Of a stretch of DNA of 64,000 nucleotides, positions 35,175-44,790 are shown piece by piece. Source of the stretch: Streptomyces sp. NBC_00483 (GTDB taxonomy: Bacteria; Actinomycetota; Actinomycetes; Streptomycetales; Streptomycetaceae); assembly GCF_036013745.1 (NCBI RefSeq), contig NZ_CP107880.1:3162001-3226000 (forward strand), given 5' to 3'. Both the position numbers and the translations under genes were made by a program. Below the pieces are notes generated by a model that made no database searches, was not told the DNA's origin, and saw nothing but the letters and a program-made list of their open reading frames with translations. How positions within the stretch are numbered: position 1 is the stretch's first letter; each line of letters opens with the position of its first letter.

Positions 35175-36239
35175 TCAGCGGTTGCTGGCCGCCACCCACC
35201 GCTCCAGGGCGGCCTTCGCCGCGCCGGAGTCGATCGACTCGGCCGCCCGGTCCATGCCGGCCCGGATCTGCTCCACGAGCGTGCCCTCGCCGGGCCGCAC
35301 GGCCACCAGGGCCGCCGCCGAGTTCAGCAGCACCGCGTCGCGCACCGGCCCCTGCTCGCCGTCGAGGAGGCGCAGGGCGACCTCCGCGTTGTACGAGGGG
35401 TCGCCGCCGCGCAGCGCCTCGATGGGCACGATGTCGATGCCGACGTCGCGCGGGTCGAAGGACTCCTCGCGCACGGCGCCGTCGCGCACCACCCACACGC
35501 GCGACGTTCCCGTGGTGGTCAGCTCGTCGAGCCCGTCGTCACCGCGGAACACCAGGGAGGAGTTGCCGCGCTCGGCGAAGACCCCGGCCACGATCGGCGC
35601 CATCCGGGCATCGGCCACGCCGACGGCCTGCGCCTTCACCTTGGCCGGGTTGGTCAGCGGGCCCAGCAGGTTGAAAACCGTGCGGATGCCGAGCTGGCCG
35701 CGCGCGGCGCCCGCGTAGCGCAGCGCGGGGTGGAACTTTATGGCGAAGCAGAACGTGATGCCGGCTTCCTCGGCGACCTCGGGCACCCGCTTCGGCGACA
35801 GGTCGAGATTGACGCCGAGCTTCTCCAGTACGTCGGAGGAGCCCGAGGCGGAGGAGGCGGCACGGTTGCCGTGCTTGACGACCTTGGCGCCGGTGCCCGC
35901 GATGACGATCGCCGACATCGTGGAGATGTTGACGGTCTTGGCGCCGTCGCCGCCGGTGCCGACGATGTCGACGGTCTCGCCGGGCACCTCGATCACGTTG
36001 GCGTGCTCGTACATGCCGCGTACGAGACCGGTGATCTCCTGCACGGTCTCGCCCTTGGCGCGCAGCGCCACCGCGAACCCGGCGATCTGGGCGTCGGTCG
36101 CCTCGCCCCGCATGATCCGGTCCATCGCCCACGCGGTGTCGTCGGCGCTCTGGTCACGGCCTTCGAGCAGGCCGTTCAGGACGGCGGGCCAGGAACGGCC
36201 CGCCGCGGTGTTGCCTCCAGCGGGGTTCAAAGCGCTCAT
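35175..36239 (-). CDS. trpD: Anthranilate phosphoribosyltransferase
   Basis: 354-residue enzyme that attaches phosphoribose to anthranilate, the second step of tryptophan synthesis. PRPP-binding motifs are [39 protein letters not shown] and the arginine region [12 protein letters not shown]. Start ATG 36239 (MSALNPAGG); the ORF could extend six codons, but the ribosome site favours this one. It is 25 kb from trpEG, as in other actinomycetes, and next to the respiratory cluster, as in mycobacteria (Rv2192c). Confidence 0.95.
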   Translation of the reverse strand: MSALNPAGGNTAAGRSWPAVLNGLLEGRDQSADDTAWAMDRIMRGEATDAQIAGFAVALRAKGETVQEITGLVRGMYEHANVIEVPGETVDIVGTGGDGAKTVNISTMSAIVIAGTGAKVVKHGNRAASSASGSSDVLEKLGVNLDLSPKRVPEVAEEAGITFCFAIKFHPALRYAGAARGQLGIRTVFNLLGPLTNPAKVKAQAVGVADARMAPIVAGVFAERGNSSLVFRGDDGLDELTTTGTSRVWVVRDGAVREESFDPRDVGIDIVPIEALRGGDPSYNAEVALRLLDGEQGPVRDAVLLNSAAALVAVRPGEGTLVEQIRAGMDRAAESIDSGAAKAALERWVAASNR

Positions 36240-36311
36240 GGCCGCTCCTGTGTGCATCTGTGGGTCGAGGGTGGTGCCGACCCCACCCTATCCAGGTCCC
36301 GGGACCGCAAA

Positions 36312-36342
36312 GAGCCCCCGTCCAGGCACTGGACGAGGGCTC
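36312..36342 (-). terminator. Terminator after qcrB
   Basis: 13-base arms (36312-36324 with 36330-36342) with one mismatch and a 5-base loop; TTTGC follows on the minus strand. It ends the qcrCAB transcript. Confidence 0.82.
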
Positions 36343-36372
36343 CCGCGGTGGCTTACAGCGACGATTCAGAGA

Positions 36373-38013
36373 TCAGTGGTGGCCGTGGCCGCTGGTGATC
36401 TCCTTGTACTCCTCGGCGGTCGGCTTCGGGATCTGGTTGTTCTCCCCGTAGTAACCGCGCGAGAGCTTGCCACGCAGCTTCTGCAGCCGCGTGACCTTGC
36501 GCTCGACACCGTTCTCGTCGACCGCCGGGCCGAGCTCGACCGGCGCGTACTGCTCGTGCGCCGTGAGCGTGTGCAGGGCCTCCTGGTCGAGCGGCTCGTG
36601 CACCTCGACGAACTCACCGTGCGGCAGGCGCTTGATGATGCCGGACTCGCGTCCGTGCAGCACCTTGTCCTTGTCGCGGCGCTGGAGGCCGAGGCAGATC
36701 CGCTTGGTGACGATGAAGGCGATGACCGGTCCGACGAAGAACGCGATCCGGACGAACCAGGTGATCGCATTGATCGACAGGTGGAAGTGCGTGGCCCAGA
36801 GGTCGTTACCACCACCGATGAGCAGCACCATGTACCAGGTGATCCACGCGACACCGAAGGCCGTACGCGTCGGAGCGTTGCGCGGGCGGTCCAGGATGTG
36901 GTGCTCGCGCTTGTCGCCGGTGACCCAGGACTCGATGAACGGGTAGACCGCGATCGCGACCAGGACCAGCGGGAAGACCACGACCAGCGGGATGGCCACG
37001 CCCAGGACGAGCGTATGACCCCAGAAGTCGATCTCCCAGCCCGGCATCACTCGAATCAGGCCTTCGGAGAAGCCCATGTACCAGTCGGGCTGTGCACCGG
37101 TGGACACCTGGTCGGGCCGGTACGGTCCGATGGCCCAGATCGGGTTGATCGTGGCGATCGCGGCGATCACCGCGATGACGCCGAAGACCAGGAAGAAGAA
37201 GCCACCCGCCTTGGCCATGTAGACCGGCAGCAGCGGCATGCCCACGACGTTCTTGTTGGTCTTTCCGGCACCCGCGAACTGCGTGTGCTTGTGGTAGAAG
37301 ACCAGGATCAGGTGGGCCGCCATCAGGCCGAGCATGATGCCCGGCAACAGCAGGATGTGGATCGAGTAGAACCGCGCGACGAAGTCGCCGCCGGGGAACT
37401 CTCCGCCGAACAGGAAGAACGACATGTACGTACCGACGATCGGCACGGACAGGATCGCGCCCTCCATGAAGCGGACACCGGTGCCGGAGAGCAGGTCGTC
37501 CGGGAGCGAGTAACCGGTGAAACCGGTGAACATGCCCAGGACGAACAGCAGGAAGCCGAAGACCCAGTTGACCTCACGCGGCTTGCGGAACGCACCCGTG
37601 AAGAACACGCGCATCATGTGCACGAACATGCCCGCGAGGAAGATCAGCGCGGCCCAGTGGTGGATCTGCCGGATCAGCAGGCCACCGCGCACATCGAAGG
37701 AGATGTGCATGGTCGAGTTGAAGGCCTCCGACATCAGCTGCCCCTGGAGCGGGACGTAGCTGCCGTCGTAGGTGACCTCGTTCATCGACGGGTGGAAGAA
37801 CAGCGTCAGATACACACCCGTGAGGATGATGATGATGAAGCTGTACATGCAGATCTCGCCGAGCATGAAGGACCAGTGGTCCGGAAAGATCTTGCGCATG
37901 TTGGACTTGGCCAGGGAGTAGATCCCCAGACGTCCGTCGGCCCAGTCGGCTACGCGCTCGCCGGCCGGAGCCTTCTCGCGCGCAGGCGCGTCGTTCGTGG
38001 TCGTAGTACTCAT
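36373..38013 (-). CDS. qcrB: Cytochrome bc1 complex cytochrome b subunit QcrB
   Basis: 546-residue menaquinol:cytochrome c reductase subunit with eight or nine membrane helices. Haem His pairs are visible in RQIHHWAALIFLAGMFVHMMRV and FYSIHILLLPGIMLGLMAAHL. The Qo-site PEWY-like PDWYM lies near residue 285. The long C-terminal cytoplasmic tail (from ~430) is an actinobacterial extension. It overlaps qcrA by four bases and is the last gene of the qcrCAB unit. Confidence 0.97.
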   Translation of the reverse strand: MSTTTTNDAPAREKAPAGERVADWADGRLGIYSLAKSNMRKIFPDHWSFMLGEICMYSFIIIILTGVYLTLFFHPSMNEVTYDGSYVPLQGQLMSEAFNSTMHISFDVRGGLLIRQIHHWAALIFLAGMFVHMMRVFFTGAFRKPREVNWVFGFLLFVLGMFTGFTGYSLPDDLLSGTGVRFMEGAILSVPIVGTYMSFFLFGGEFPGGDFVARFYSIHILLLPGIMLGLMAAHLILVFYHKHTQFAGAGKTNKNVVGMPLLPVYMAKAGGFFFLVFGVIAVIAAIATINPIWAIGPYRPDQVSTGAQPDWYMGFSEGLIRVMPGWEIDFWGHTLVLGVAIPLVVVFPLVLVAIAVYPFIESWVTGDKREHHILDRPRNAPTRTAFGVAWITWYMVLLIGGGNDLWATHFHLSINAITWFVRIAFFVGPVIAFIVTKRICLGLQRRDKDKVLHGRESGIIKRLPHGEFVEVHEPLDQEALHTLTAHEQYAPVELGPAVDENGVERKVTRLQKLRGKLSRGYYGENNQIPKPTAEEYKEITSGHGHH

Positions 38014-39065
38014 CCGCGCTCCCAGAAGGCAGGACCGACGGGCTCAGCGAATTCGCTCAGCGCCTCGAGGTGACCCTCTTCGTTGACGCCGATGCGCAGC
38101 TGCGGCAGCGCGTGACCGGCAGGACCGAAGATCACCCGGGCGCCGTCGGAGAGGTCGAAGGTGGACTGGTGGCACGGGCACAGCGCGTGGTGCGTCTGCT
38201 GCTCGTACAGCGAGATCGGGCAACCGACGTGGGTGCAGATCTTCGAGTAGGCCACGATGCCCTCGTGGGACCACTCGAGTTCCTGCTTGTCCTTGATGTT
38301 CTCCGGCTGGATGCGGACGAGCATCAGGGCGTCCTTGGCGATCTTCTTCTGGAATTCCTCGTCGTGCTCCTCCAGGCCCTCGGGCTTGGCGAAGGTGAGC
38401 GAGCCGACCGCGATGTCCGAAGGACGCAGCGGCTCGTTCGTGTTCATGTTGACGAGGGTCAGGCCCTTCTTCCACGACGTGGTGCGCAGCTTCTTCTCGG
38501 GCAGCGGCCCGAGGTCACGAAGCAGGACCACACCGGAAAGGGGCACCAGCGCGAGCGCGCCGAACAGGGTGTTGCGGATCAGCTTGCGCCGGCCGAACTG
38601 CGACTCGCGGGCGCCGTCGGCGAAGTCCTGCAGGACCTTCGCCTTGACCTCGGGCTCCGCCTCGATCGGGTGCCGCTCCTGGATGACCTCTTCGTCGGAC
38701 ATCAGGGTGCGGGCCCAGTGGACCGCGCCCGCGCCGATGCAGAACAGGGCCACGCCCAGGGTCAGGCCGAGCGCGAAGTTGAGCGCGCTGATGTGCCCGA
38801 TCGGGAAGACGTAGATGCTCGTGTCGACGTCGATGGTGACGTACGAGGCGATGAAGCCGACCGTGGCCAGCATCGACACCATGAACAGGAAGGCAACGAC
38901 GCGCTCGGACCGCTTGGCGGCCCGCTCGTCGAGGTCCTGGATCCGGTGCTCGTGGGGCGGCAGACCCGGGTCGGTGAAGGGCTCGTCCTTCACCGCGACC
39001 GAGCCGTGCTCCTCGGCGTCCTGCTCAGTGGGCAGGTTCTCTTCTGGAATGTCTTGGCTACTCAT
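38010..39065 (-). CDS. qcrA: Rieske iron-sulfur subunit QcrA
   Basis: 351-residue subunit. The [2Fe-2S] ligands are in CTHVGCPI and CPCHQSTFDLSDG, with GPAGHALPQL following. Actinobacterial QcrA has three N-terminal membrane helices; they are visible at ~55-80, 90-115 and 165-185. It passes electrons from menaquinol to QcrC. Coupled by ATGA overlap with qcrB and qcrC. Confidence 0.97.
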   Translation of the reverse strand: MSSQDIPEENLPTEQDAEEHGSVAVKDEPFTDPGLPPHEHRIQDLDERAAKRSERVVAFLFMVSMLATVGFIASYVTIDVDTSIYVFPIGHISALNFALGLTLGVALFCIGAGAVHWARTLMSDEEVIQERHPIEAEPEVKAKVLQDFADGARESQFGRRKLIRNTLFGALALVPLSGVVLLRDLGPLPEKKLRTTSWKKGLTLVNMNTNEPLRPSDIAVGSLTFAKPEGLEEHDEEFQKKIAKDALMLVRIQPENIKDKQELEWSHEGIVAYSKICTHVGCPISLYEQQTHHALCPCHQSTFDLSDGARVIFGPAGHALPQLRIGVNEEGHLEALSEFAEPVGPAFWERG

Positions 39066-39871
39066 GACTTCTTGGCCTTTGCGGTCCGAGCGGCAACCCA
39101 GATGGCGACGGCGATCAGACCGCCAAGACCGAAGATCCAGGCGAACAGGCCCTCACTGACCGGGCCGAGCCCGCCCAGCTTGAGTCCGCCAGGGCTCTCG
39201 GTCTTGTCACCGTTGACCGCGTCGAGGTACGCGATGATGTCCTTCTTGTTCTGCTTGGTCATCGTCGTGTCCGGGAACGACGGCATGTTCTGCGGGCCGG
39301 TCTGCATGGCCTCGTAGATGTGCTTCGGGGCGACACCCTCGAGGCTCGGTGCGAACTTGCCGTGTGTCAGCGCGCCACCCTCACCAGTGAAGTTGTGGCA
39401 CTGCGCGCAGTTGGTGCGGAACAGCTCGCCACCCTTGGCGATGTCCGCGCCGTTGGCGCTGTAGTCCTTGGCGGTCGGCGTGACCGGACCGGCACCCAGC
39501 GACGCGATGTACGCCGCGAGCTGGTCGATCTCGGCCTGCGAGTAGATGACCTTCTTCTTCGGGACCTGCGCGCCCGGCTGCTGGGCCGGCATACGGCCGG
39601 TACCGACCTGGAAGTCGACGGCGGCGGAGCCGACACCCACGAGGCTCGGCCCGTCGGAGGTGCCCTGACCGCCGGTTCCGTGGCAGCTGGCGCAGCCTAC
39701 GGAGAAGAGCTTCTTGCCCTCGTCGATGGCGAGGGACTGGGCGGTTTCATCGGCCTGCGCCTTGTCCGCGGGTGCGAACGCGGCGTACAGCCCCCCGGTG
39801 GCCGCCAGCGCGAGGAGTAGGACGACGACCGCCGCCAGCGGATGGCGTCGTCGTGCGGAGAGCTTTTTCAC
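39062..39871 (-). CDS. qcrC: Di-haem cytochrome c subunit QcrC
   Basis: 269-residue fused cytochrome c with two haem sites, CASCHG and CAQCHN. A membrane anchor lies at each end (N-terminal LAAVVVLLLALAATGGLYAAF and C-terminal AWIFGLGGLIAVAIWVAA). The double-haem QcrC links bc1 directly to the aa3 oxidase in actinobacteria, which lack soluble cytochrome c. Overlaps qcrA by four bases; ctaE is 81 bp upstream. Confidence 0.96.
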   Translation of the reverse strand: MKKLSARRRHPLAAVVVLLLALAATGGLYAAFAPADKAQADETAQSLAIDEGKKLFSVGCASCHGTGGQGTSDGPSLVGVGSAAVDFQVGTGRMPAQQPGAQVPKKKVIYSQAEIDQLAAYIASLGAGPVTPTAKDYSANGADIAKGGELFRTNCAQCHNFTGEGGALTHGKFAPSLEGVAPKHIYEAMQTGPQNMPSFPDTTMTKQNKKDIIAYLDAVNGDKTESPGGLKLGGLGPVSEGLFAWIFGLGGLIAVAIWVAARTAKAKKS

Positions 39872-39952
39872 GGATTACCCCGGTGTCAGGATCTTCTGCG
39901 TCGGTGCTGCGGAAATGTGTCGGGTACTTCGCCCGATGCTGTGATCGTCGAA

Positions 39953-40573
39953 CTACTTGATCAGGTAGATCGTGGCGAAGAGGCCGATCCAGACGACGTC
40001 CACGAAGTGCCAGTAATAGGACACGACGATGGCGGCTGTCGCCTGATGATGGGTGAACTTCCGGGCCGCGTACGTCCTGCCGAGGACGAACAGGAAGGCG
40101 ATGAGGCCACCTGTCACGTGCATGCCGTGGAAGCCGGTGGTCAGGTAGAACACCGAGCCGTACGGGTCGGAGGAGAGCGAGAGCCCATCCTTCTTGACCA
40201 GCTCGGTGTACTCGTAGACCTGACCGCCGATGAAGATCGCACCCATGATGAAGGTGACGATGAACCACGAACGGAGCTTCTTCACGTCGCCGCGCTCAGC
40301 GGCGAACACGCCCATCTGGCACGTGAGTGAGGAGAGCACCAGGATCGTGGTGTTCGTCGCGGAGAACGGAAGATTCAGCGCATGCGCCATTTCCTTCCAG
40401 TGATCCGGCCCGGTCACCGATCGCAGGGTGAAGTACATCGCGAAGAGGGCCGCGAAGAACATCAGCTCGGAACTCAGCCAGATGATGGTTCCGACGCTGG
40501 TGAGGTTCGGTCGATTGACCGACGGGTGCGCGTGCCCGGTTTCTACTGTCGTTGCTGTCGCCACGACCGACAT
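39953..40573 (-). CDS. ctaE: Cytochrome c oxidase subunit III
   Basis: 206-residue subunit III with five membrane helices. Typical segments are [32 protein letters not shown] and [15 protein letters not shown], plus [22 protein letters not shown] at the C-terminus. It is first in the same-strand run ctaE-qcrC-qcrA-qcrB. Its ATG (40573) sits in a 9-bp inverted repeat. Confidence 0.95.
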   Translation of the reverse strand: MSVVATATTVETGHAHPSVNRPNLTSVGTIIWLSSELMFFAALFAMYFTLRSVTGPDHWKEMAHALNLPFSATNTTILVLSSLTCQMGVFAAERGDVKKLRSWFIVTFIMGAIFIGGQVYEYTELVKKDGLSLSSDPYGSVFYLTTGFHGMHVTGGLIAFLFVLGRTYAARKFTHHQATAAIVVSYYWHFVDVVWIGLFATIYLIK

Positions 40574-40584
40574 TATGTCGGTCG
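40564..40584 (-). promoter_or_regulatory. Inverted repeat spanning the ctaE start codon
   Basis: Perfect 9-base arms, CGACCGACA and TGTCGGTCG, with a 3-base TTA centre. The ctaE ATG overlaps the centre. It could be a protein operator or an mRNA hairpin hiding the start; the sequence alone cannot separate these. Confidence 0.5.
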
Positions 40585-40756
40585 CTTATCTCGCCCTCAC
40601 TCCGGGGGGTGCCGTTCGGAGTGTCTGGGTGGTGTGTCCAGCCCAAATGGCCCATCGGAGCCGCGTGCGAACCGGTGTTGACGGGGTGTCGGGAGGAGTA
40701 GGCTCCGCGCAGTTACGTTCTTGGGCTCCACCGACCGACAACGCCTCGGAGGAACG

Positions 40757-41158
40757 ATGCAGTCGACCGCGACGGTTCTGGTCTACAGCGACGACGCCAA
40801 CACGCGCGAGCAGGTGCGCCTCGCGACAGGCCGACGGCCCGCGTCCGACACCCCCGAGGTGCAGTTCATCGAATGCGCGACGCTTCCGGCCGTCATGAAG
40901 GAGCTGGACCGCGGCGGGATCGACGTCTGTGTGCTCGACGGCGAGGCCGCTCCCGCGGGCGGCATGGGCGTGTGCCGGCAGATCAAGGACGAGATCTTCC
41001 ACTGCCCGCCGGTGCTGCTCCTGATCGGCCGCCCGCAGGACGCGTGGCTGGCGACGTGGAGCCGCGCGGAGGCGGCTGTGACGCTCCCTGTGGAGCCCGT
41101 GGAGTTCGCCGAGGCGCTGGCCTCCCTGCTGCGCTCCCGGCTCGCTGTCGGCGCCTGA
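40757..41158 (+). CDS. Stand-alone receiver-like protein with degenerate active site
   Basis: 133-residue CheY-like domain with no output domain. It keeps a Ser-Asp-Asp acidic pair (residues 11-13) and D61 in VCVLDGEAAP, but the conserved Thr/Ser is replaced (LLLIGRPQD) and the closing LxKP reads LPVEP, so the Lys is missing. Phosphorylation is doubtful; a docking or regulatory role is possible. Good ribosome site (CGGAGGAACG) before ATG 40757. It is the only plus-strand gene inside the qcr-cta region. Confidence 0.85.
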   Translation: MQSTATVLVYSDDANTREQVRLATGRRPASDTPEVQFIECATLPAVMKELDRGGIDVCVLDGEAAPAGGMGVCRQIKDEIFHCPPVLLLIGRPQDAWLATWSRAEAAVTLPVEPVEFAEALASLLRSRLAVGA

Positions 41159-41200
41159 GGCGCCCGCACGGGCCGGCTGCCGTCGGCTCCCGCACGCGCC

Positions 41201-41231
41201 GACTCCCGTACACCGATGGCGTACGGGAGTC
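41201..41231. terminator. Bidirectional terminator between receiver-like and L,D-transpeptidase genes
   Basis: Perfect 11-bp stem (41201-41211 with 41221-41231) and a 9-base loop between convergent genes. It lies 43 bp after the receiver-like stop and 33 bp after the transpeptidase stop. Confidence 0.75.
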
Positions 41232-41263
41232 GGAAGTCACACCGCTGATCCTGCCGGGCGGCC

Positions 41264-42520
41264 TCAGACCTGAGGGCTGAGCCGTGCCTGGAGGGCCGGG
41301 TCGGGCTTGTCGGCCTTCTTCGTGAGGGCGCTGCCCGCCTTCCACTTCTTCCAGCTGACGTTCCAGTCGCCGAACCCGTTCCCGAACGGGTCCATTTCCG
41401 AGCCGTAGCTGTTGACGACCTTCACGATGTCGCCCTGGCGCACGGTGTCGAAGAACCAGGCGGCGTTGTTGGTGCTCATGCCGGTGCAGCCGTGGCTGAC
41501 GTTCGCTGAGCCCTGCGCGCCGACCGACCAGGGCGCGGCGTGCACGTACTCGCCGCTCCAGGTGACGCGGGTCGCGTAGTACACGGGCAGGTCGTACGAG
41601 TCCGAGGAGCCCTCGGAGATGCCGATCGTCTCGCCCCGCATCCGTACGTAGTACTCCTTGCCGAGCACCACCTTGACGCCGTTTCGGGTCTCGTAGCCGG
41701 CCTTGCCGGTGGTGACCGGGATGGAGTTGATCTCCTTGCCGTTGCGGTAGACCGTCATGGAGTGCGAGCCGGCGTCGGTGACGGCCACGATGCGGTCGCC
41801 CGTGCTGATGGTCAGCGGCTTGGAGCTGCCGCCCCAAAGACCGTCCCGGATCTTCACGCCCTCCAGCCTGCTGGAGGCGGTGATTTTCGCCTGTGTGGGC
41901 CAGTACCCCTTGGGGCGGTAGTGCAGTTCGGTGCTGTCCACCCAGTACCAGGAGCCGTCCACGGCGGGCTTGGAGTCGACCTGCAGGGAGCGCTCCACCA
42001 GCGCGCGGGACTTCTCGTCCCGGACGGGCTTGTTGAGTTCGGCGGTGATCGGCTGTCCGACGCCGTATGTGCCCTTCTGCGGGCCGAACGTGACCTTGAG
42101 GGCCTTCTCCTTGCCCGGGTGGCCGGTGTCGAAGCCCAGGACCTTGCGGCCGGGTCCGCCGTCCTCGTCCTCGGTGCTCACCCGGACCGTGTAGCGAGTG
42201 TCCGCGGTCAGCGGGGCGGTGGTGTGCCATCTCGTGCCGTCGACGGAGAGTTCGCCCGCGACATAGCGGCCCATGGCGTCCTGGGCGGTGACGTCGGTGA
42301 TGCGGGACTCGTCGCCCTGGGCGGTGACCTCCAGCGGCTTGTCCGGGTCCGCCTTCTTGGCGCTGCCCGCGGGACCGCTGAAGGAGATCTGGCTCGCCGC
42401 GTCGTACGGCTTGGCGGAGAGCGGGTGGGAGGAGTTGCCGCATGCCGCTGTGCTCGCACCGAGTGCGGCCACCAGCACGGTGCAGCCCAGAACCGTACGG
42501 ATACGCGGTGAGTGGTTCAT
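41264..42520 (-). CDS. L,D-transpeptidase lipoprotein with Ig-like domains
   Basis: 418-residue lipoprotein. The signal ends in the lipobox STAAC. Two Ig-like domains (~50-250) are followed by a YkuD catalytic domain with HAAPWSVGAQGSANVSHGC, which supplies the catalytic His, Gly and Cys. It makes 3-3 peptide crosslinks in peptidoglycan, as LdtMt2-type enzymes do. Start ATG at 42520. It sits between ctaF and the receiver-like gene, within the oxidase cluster. The long N-terminal frame was rejected. Confidence 0.92.
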   Translation of the reverse strand: MNHSPRIRTVLGCTVLVAALGASTAACGNSSHPLSAKPYDAASQISFSGPAGSAKKADPDKPLEVTAQGDESRITDVTAQDAMGRYVAGELSVDGTRWHTTAPLTADTRYTVRVSTEDEDGGPGRKVLGFDTGHPGKEKALKVTFGPQKGTYGVGQPITAELNKPVRDEKSRALVERSLQVDSKPAVDGSWYWVDSTELHYRPKGYWPTQAKITASSRLEGVKIRDGLWGGSSKPLTISTGDRIVAVTDAGSHSMTVYRNGKEINSIPVTTGKAGYETRNGVKVVLGKEYYVRMRGETIGISEGSSDSYDLPVYYATRVTWSGEYVHAAPWSVGAQGSANVSHGCTGMSTNNAAWFFDTVRQGDIVKVVNSYGSEMDPFGNGFGDWNVSWKKWKAGSALTKKADKPDPALQARLSPQV

Positions 42521-42589
42521 GACCTCACCGTAAGAAGGAACTCCCGGTCCAGCGCGGCGAGTGAGCCGCACGGGGCAACAGACAACACA

Positions 42590-42633
42590 CCGACGGGCCC
42601 GGACACTCCATCAGGAGTGTCCGGGCCCGTCGG
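42590..42633. terminator. Terminator between ctaF and the L,D-transpeptidase gene
   Basis: Perfect 20-bp stem (42590-42609 with 42614-42633) with a 4-base loop. It closes the ctaCDF transcript and is 31 bp after the ctaF stop; the transpeptidase start lies 70 bp beyond. Confidence 0.88.
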
Positions 42634-42664
42634 TTACGGAAGTTCAGTACCGGTCAGCCGCAGC

Positions 42665-43063
42665 TCACTGGTTCTGGTTCTCGCCGCGGTAGTACTCGAA
42701 GACCCAGCCCCACAGGCCGAACATGATGATCGGGGCCGAGAAGTACAGCAGCCACCAGCCGATGGCCACGGCCAGGAACGCGAGCGCGCCACCGACCCCG
42801 AGCGCGAGCGGCTGCCAGGAGTGCGGGCTGAAGAAGCCCACCTCGCCGGCGTCGTCCGCGACGTCGGCCTCCTTGTTGTCCTGGGCACCGGTGTCGACAC
42901 GCCGGGCCGTGAAGGCCAGGTAGTAGCCGACCATGATGCACAGGCCGAACGCCAGGAAGAGCGCCGTCGTACCGGCCGGCTCCTTCGACCACACGCCGTA
43001 GACACCGGCCATGATCAGGACGAAGAGGCTCAGCCAGATGAACATCTTGCCTTGGACCTTCAC
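42665..43063 (-). CDS. ctaF: Cytochrome c oxidase subunit IV (actinobacterial CtaF)
   Basis: 132-residue membrane protein with four hydrophobic helices ([57 protein letters not shown] and [16 protein letters not shown]). This is the actinobacterial subunit IV, stabilising the bcc-aa3 supercomplex. It overlaps ctaD by four bases. Confidence 0.94.
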   Translation of the reverse strand: MKVQGKMFIWLSLFVLIMAGVYGVWSKEPAGTTALFLAFGLCIMVGYYLAFTARRVDTGAQDNKEADVADDAGEVGFFSPHSWQPLALGVGGALAFLAVAIGWWLLYFSAPIIMFGLWGWVFEYYRGENQNQ

Positions 43064-44790
43064 TTGCCGGCCTCCTTAGCAAGGGCCTTGTCGCCGTGAC
43101 CGGCGTTCTCAAGCTGGTCCAGGGCGGCGATCTCCGGGTGGTGCAGATCGAACGCCGGGGATTCCGAACGGATGCGCGGCAGCGTGAGGAAGTTGTGCCG
43201 CGGCGGCGGGCAGGACGTCGCCCACTCCAGCGAACGGCCGTAACCCCACGGGTCGTCGACCTCGACCTTCTTGCCGTACTTGGCGGTCTTCCAGACGTTG
43301 TAGAGGAACGGCAGGATCGACAGGCCGAGCAGGAACGAGGAGATCGTCGAGATCGTGTTCAGCGCGGTGAAGCCGTCGGCCGCGAGGTAGTCCGCGTAAC
43401 GACGCGGCATGCCCTCGACGCCCAGCCAGTGCTGCACCAGGAACGTGCCGTGGAAGCCGATGAACAGCGTCCAGAAGGTGATCTTGCCGAGACGCTCGTC
43501 GAGCATCTTGCCGGTCATCTTCGGCCACCAGAAGTGGAAGCCGGCGAACATCGCGAACACGACGGTGCCGAACACCACGTAGTGGAAGTGCGCCACCACG
43601 AAGTACGAGTCCGAGACGTGGAAGTCCAGCGGCGGGGCCGCCAGGATGACGCCGGTCAGACCACCGAAGGTGAAGGTGATCAGGAAGCCGATCGTCCAGA
43701 GCATCGGTGTCTCGAAGGACAGCGAGCCCTTCCACATCGTTCCGATCCAGTTGAAGAACTTCACGCCTGTTGGGACGGCGATGAGGAACGTCATGAAGGA
43801 GAAGAATGGAAGCAACACACCGCCGGTGACGTACATGTGGTGCGCCCACACCGTCACGGAGAGGCCGGCGATCGCGATCGTCGCACCGATGAGGCCGGAG
43901 TAGCCGAACATCGGCTTGCGCGAGAAGACCGGGATCACTTCGGAAATAATTCCGAAGAATGGTAGGGCGATGATGTACACCTCTGGGTGTCCGAAGAACC
44001 AGAAGAGGTGTTGCCATAGCAATGCCCCGCCATTACTGGCGTCGAATACATGGGCACCGAACTTGCGGTCCGCCTCCAGGGCGAACAGCGCGGCGGCCAG
44101 CACCGGGAAGGCCAGCAGGACCAGCACACCGGTCAGCAGCACGTTCCACACGAAGATCGGCATGCGGAACATCGTCATGCCAGGAGCGCGCATGCAGATG
44201 ATCGTGGTGATGAAGTTGACCGAGCCGAGGATCGTGCCGAAGCCGGAGAAGGCCAGACCCATGATCCACATGTCGGCGCCGATGCCCGGCGAACGGACCG
44301 CGTCCGACAGCGGGCTGTAGGCGAACCAGCCGAAGTCGGCGGCGCCCTGCGGGGTGATGAAGCCACCCACCGCGATCAGCGAGCCGAACAGGTACAGCCA
44401 GTAGGCGAACATGTTCAGCCGCGGGAACGCGACGTCGGGGGCGCCGATCTGGAGCGGCATGATCCAGTTCGCGAAGCCGGAGAACAGTGGCGTCGCGAAC
44501 ATCAGCAGCATGATCGTGCCGTGCATCGTGAACGCCTGGTTGAACTGCTCGTTCGACATGATCTGCGTGCCGGGACGAGCCAGTTCGGCGCGCATGAAGA
44601 GCGCCAGGACGCCGCCGATGCAGAAGAACGCGAACGACGTGACCAGATACAGCGTGCCGATGGTCTTGTGGTCAGTGGTGGTGAGCCACTTGATCACCGT
44701 CGCGCCGGGGCTCTTGGGCCGGGCCGGCAGCTCGTTCTCGTACGAGTCGCTTGCTGCCGCGGCACCCTGGGGTTCGTTGAGGATGCTCAC
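43060..44790 (-). CDS. ctaD: Cytochrome c oxidase subunit I
   Basis: 576-residue catalytic subunit, twelve helices. Haem a / a3-CuB ligands and the Tyr crosslink site are visible: [44 protein letters not shown] and [10 protein letters not shown]. It pumps protons and reduces O2. Start GTG 44790 overlaps the ctaC stop by four bases; ctaF follows. Confidence 0.97.
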   Translation of the reverse strand: MSILNEPQGAAAASDSYENELPARPKSPGATVIKWLTTTDHKTIGTLYLVTSFAFFCIGGVLALFMRAELARPGTQIMSNEQFNQAFTMHGTIMLLMFATPLFSGFANWIMPLQIGAPDVAFPRLNMFAYWLYLFGSLIAVGGFITPQGAADFGWFAYSPLSDAVRSPGIGADMWIMGLAFSGFGTILGSVNFITTIICMRAPGMTMFRMPIFVWNVLLTGVLVLLAFPVLAAALFALEADRKFGAHVFDASNGGALLWQHLFWFFGHPEVYIIALPFFGIISEVIPVFSRKPMFGYSGLIGATIAIAGLSVTVWAHHMYVTGGVLLPFFSFMTFLIAVPTGVKFFNWIGTMWKGSLSFETPMLWTIGFLITFTFGGLTGVILAAPPLDFHVSDSYFVVAHFHYVVFGTVVFAMFAGFHFWWPKMTGKMLDERLGKITFWTLFIGFHGTFLVQHWLGVEGMPRRYADYLAADGFTALNTISTISSFLLGLSILPFLYNVWKTAKYGKKVEVDDPWGYGRSLEWATSCPPPRHNFLTLPRIRSESPAFDLHHPEIAALDQLENAGHGDKALAKEAGK

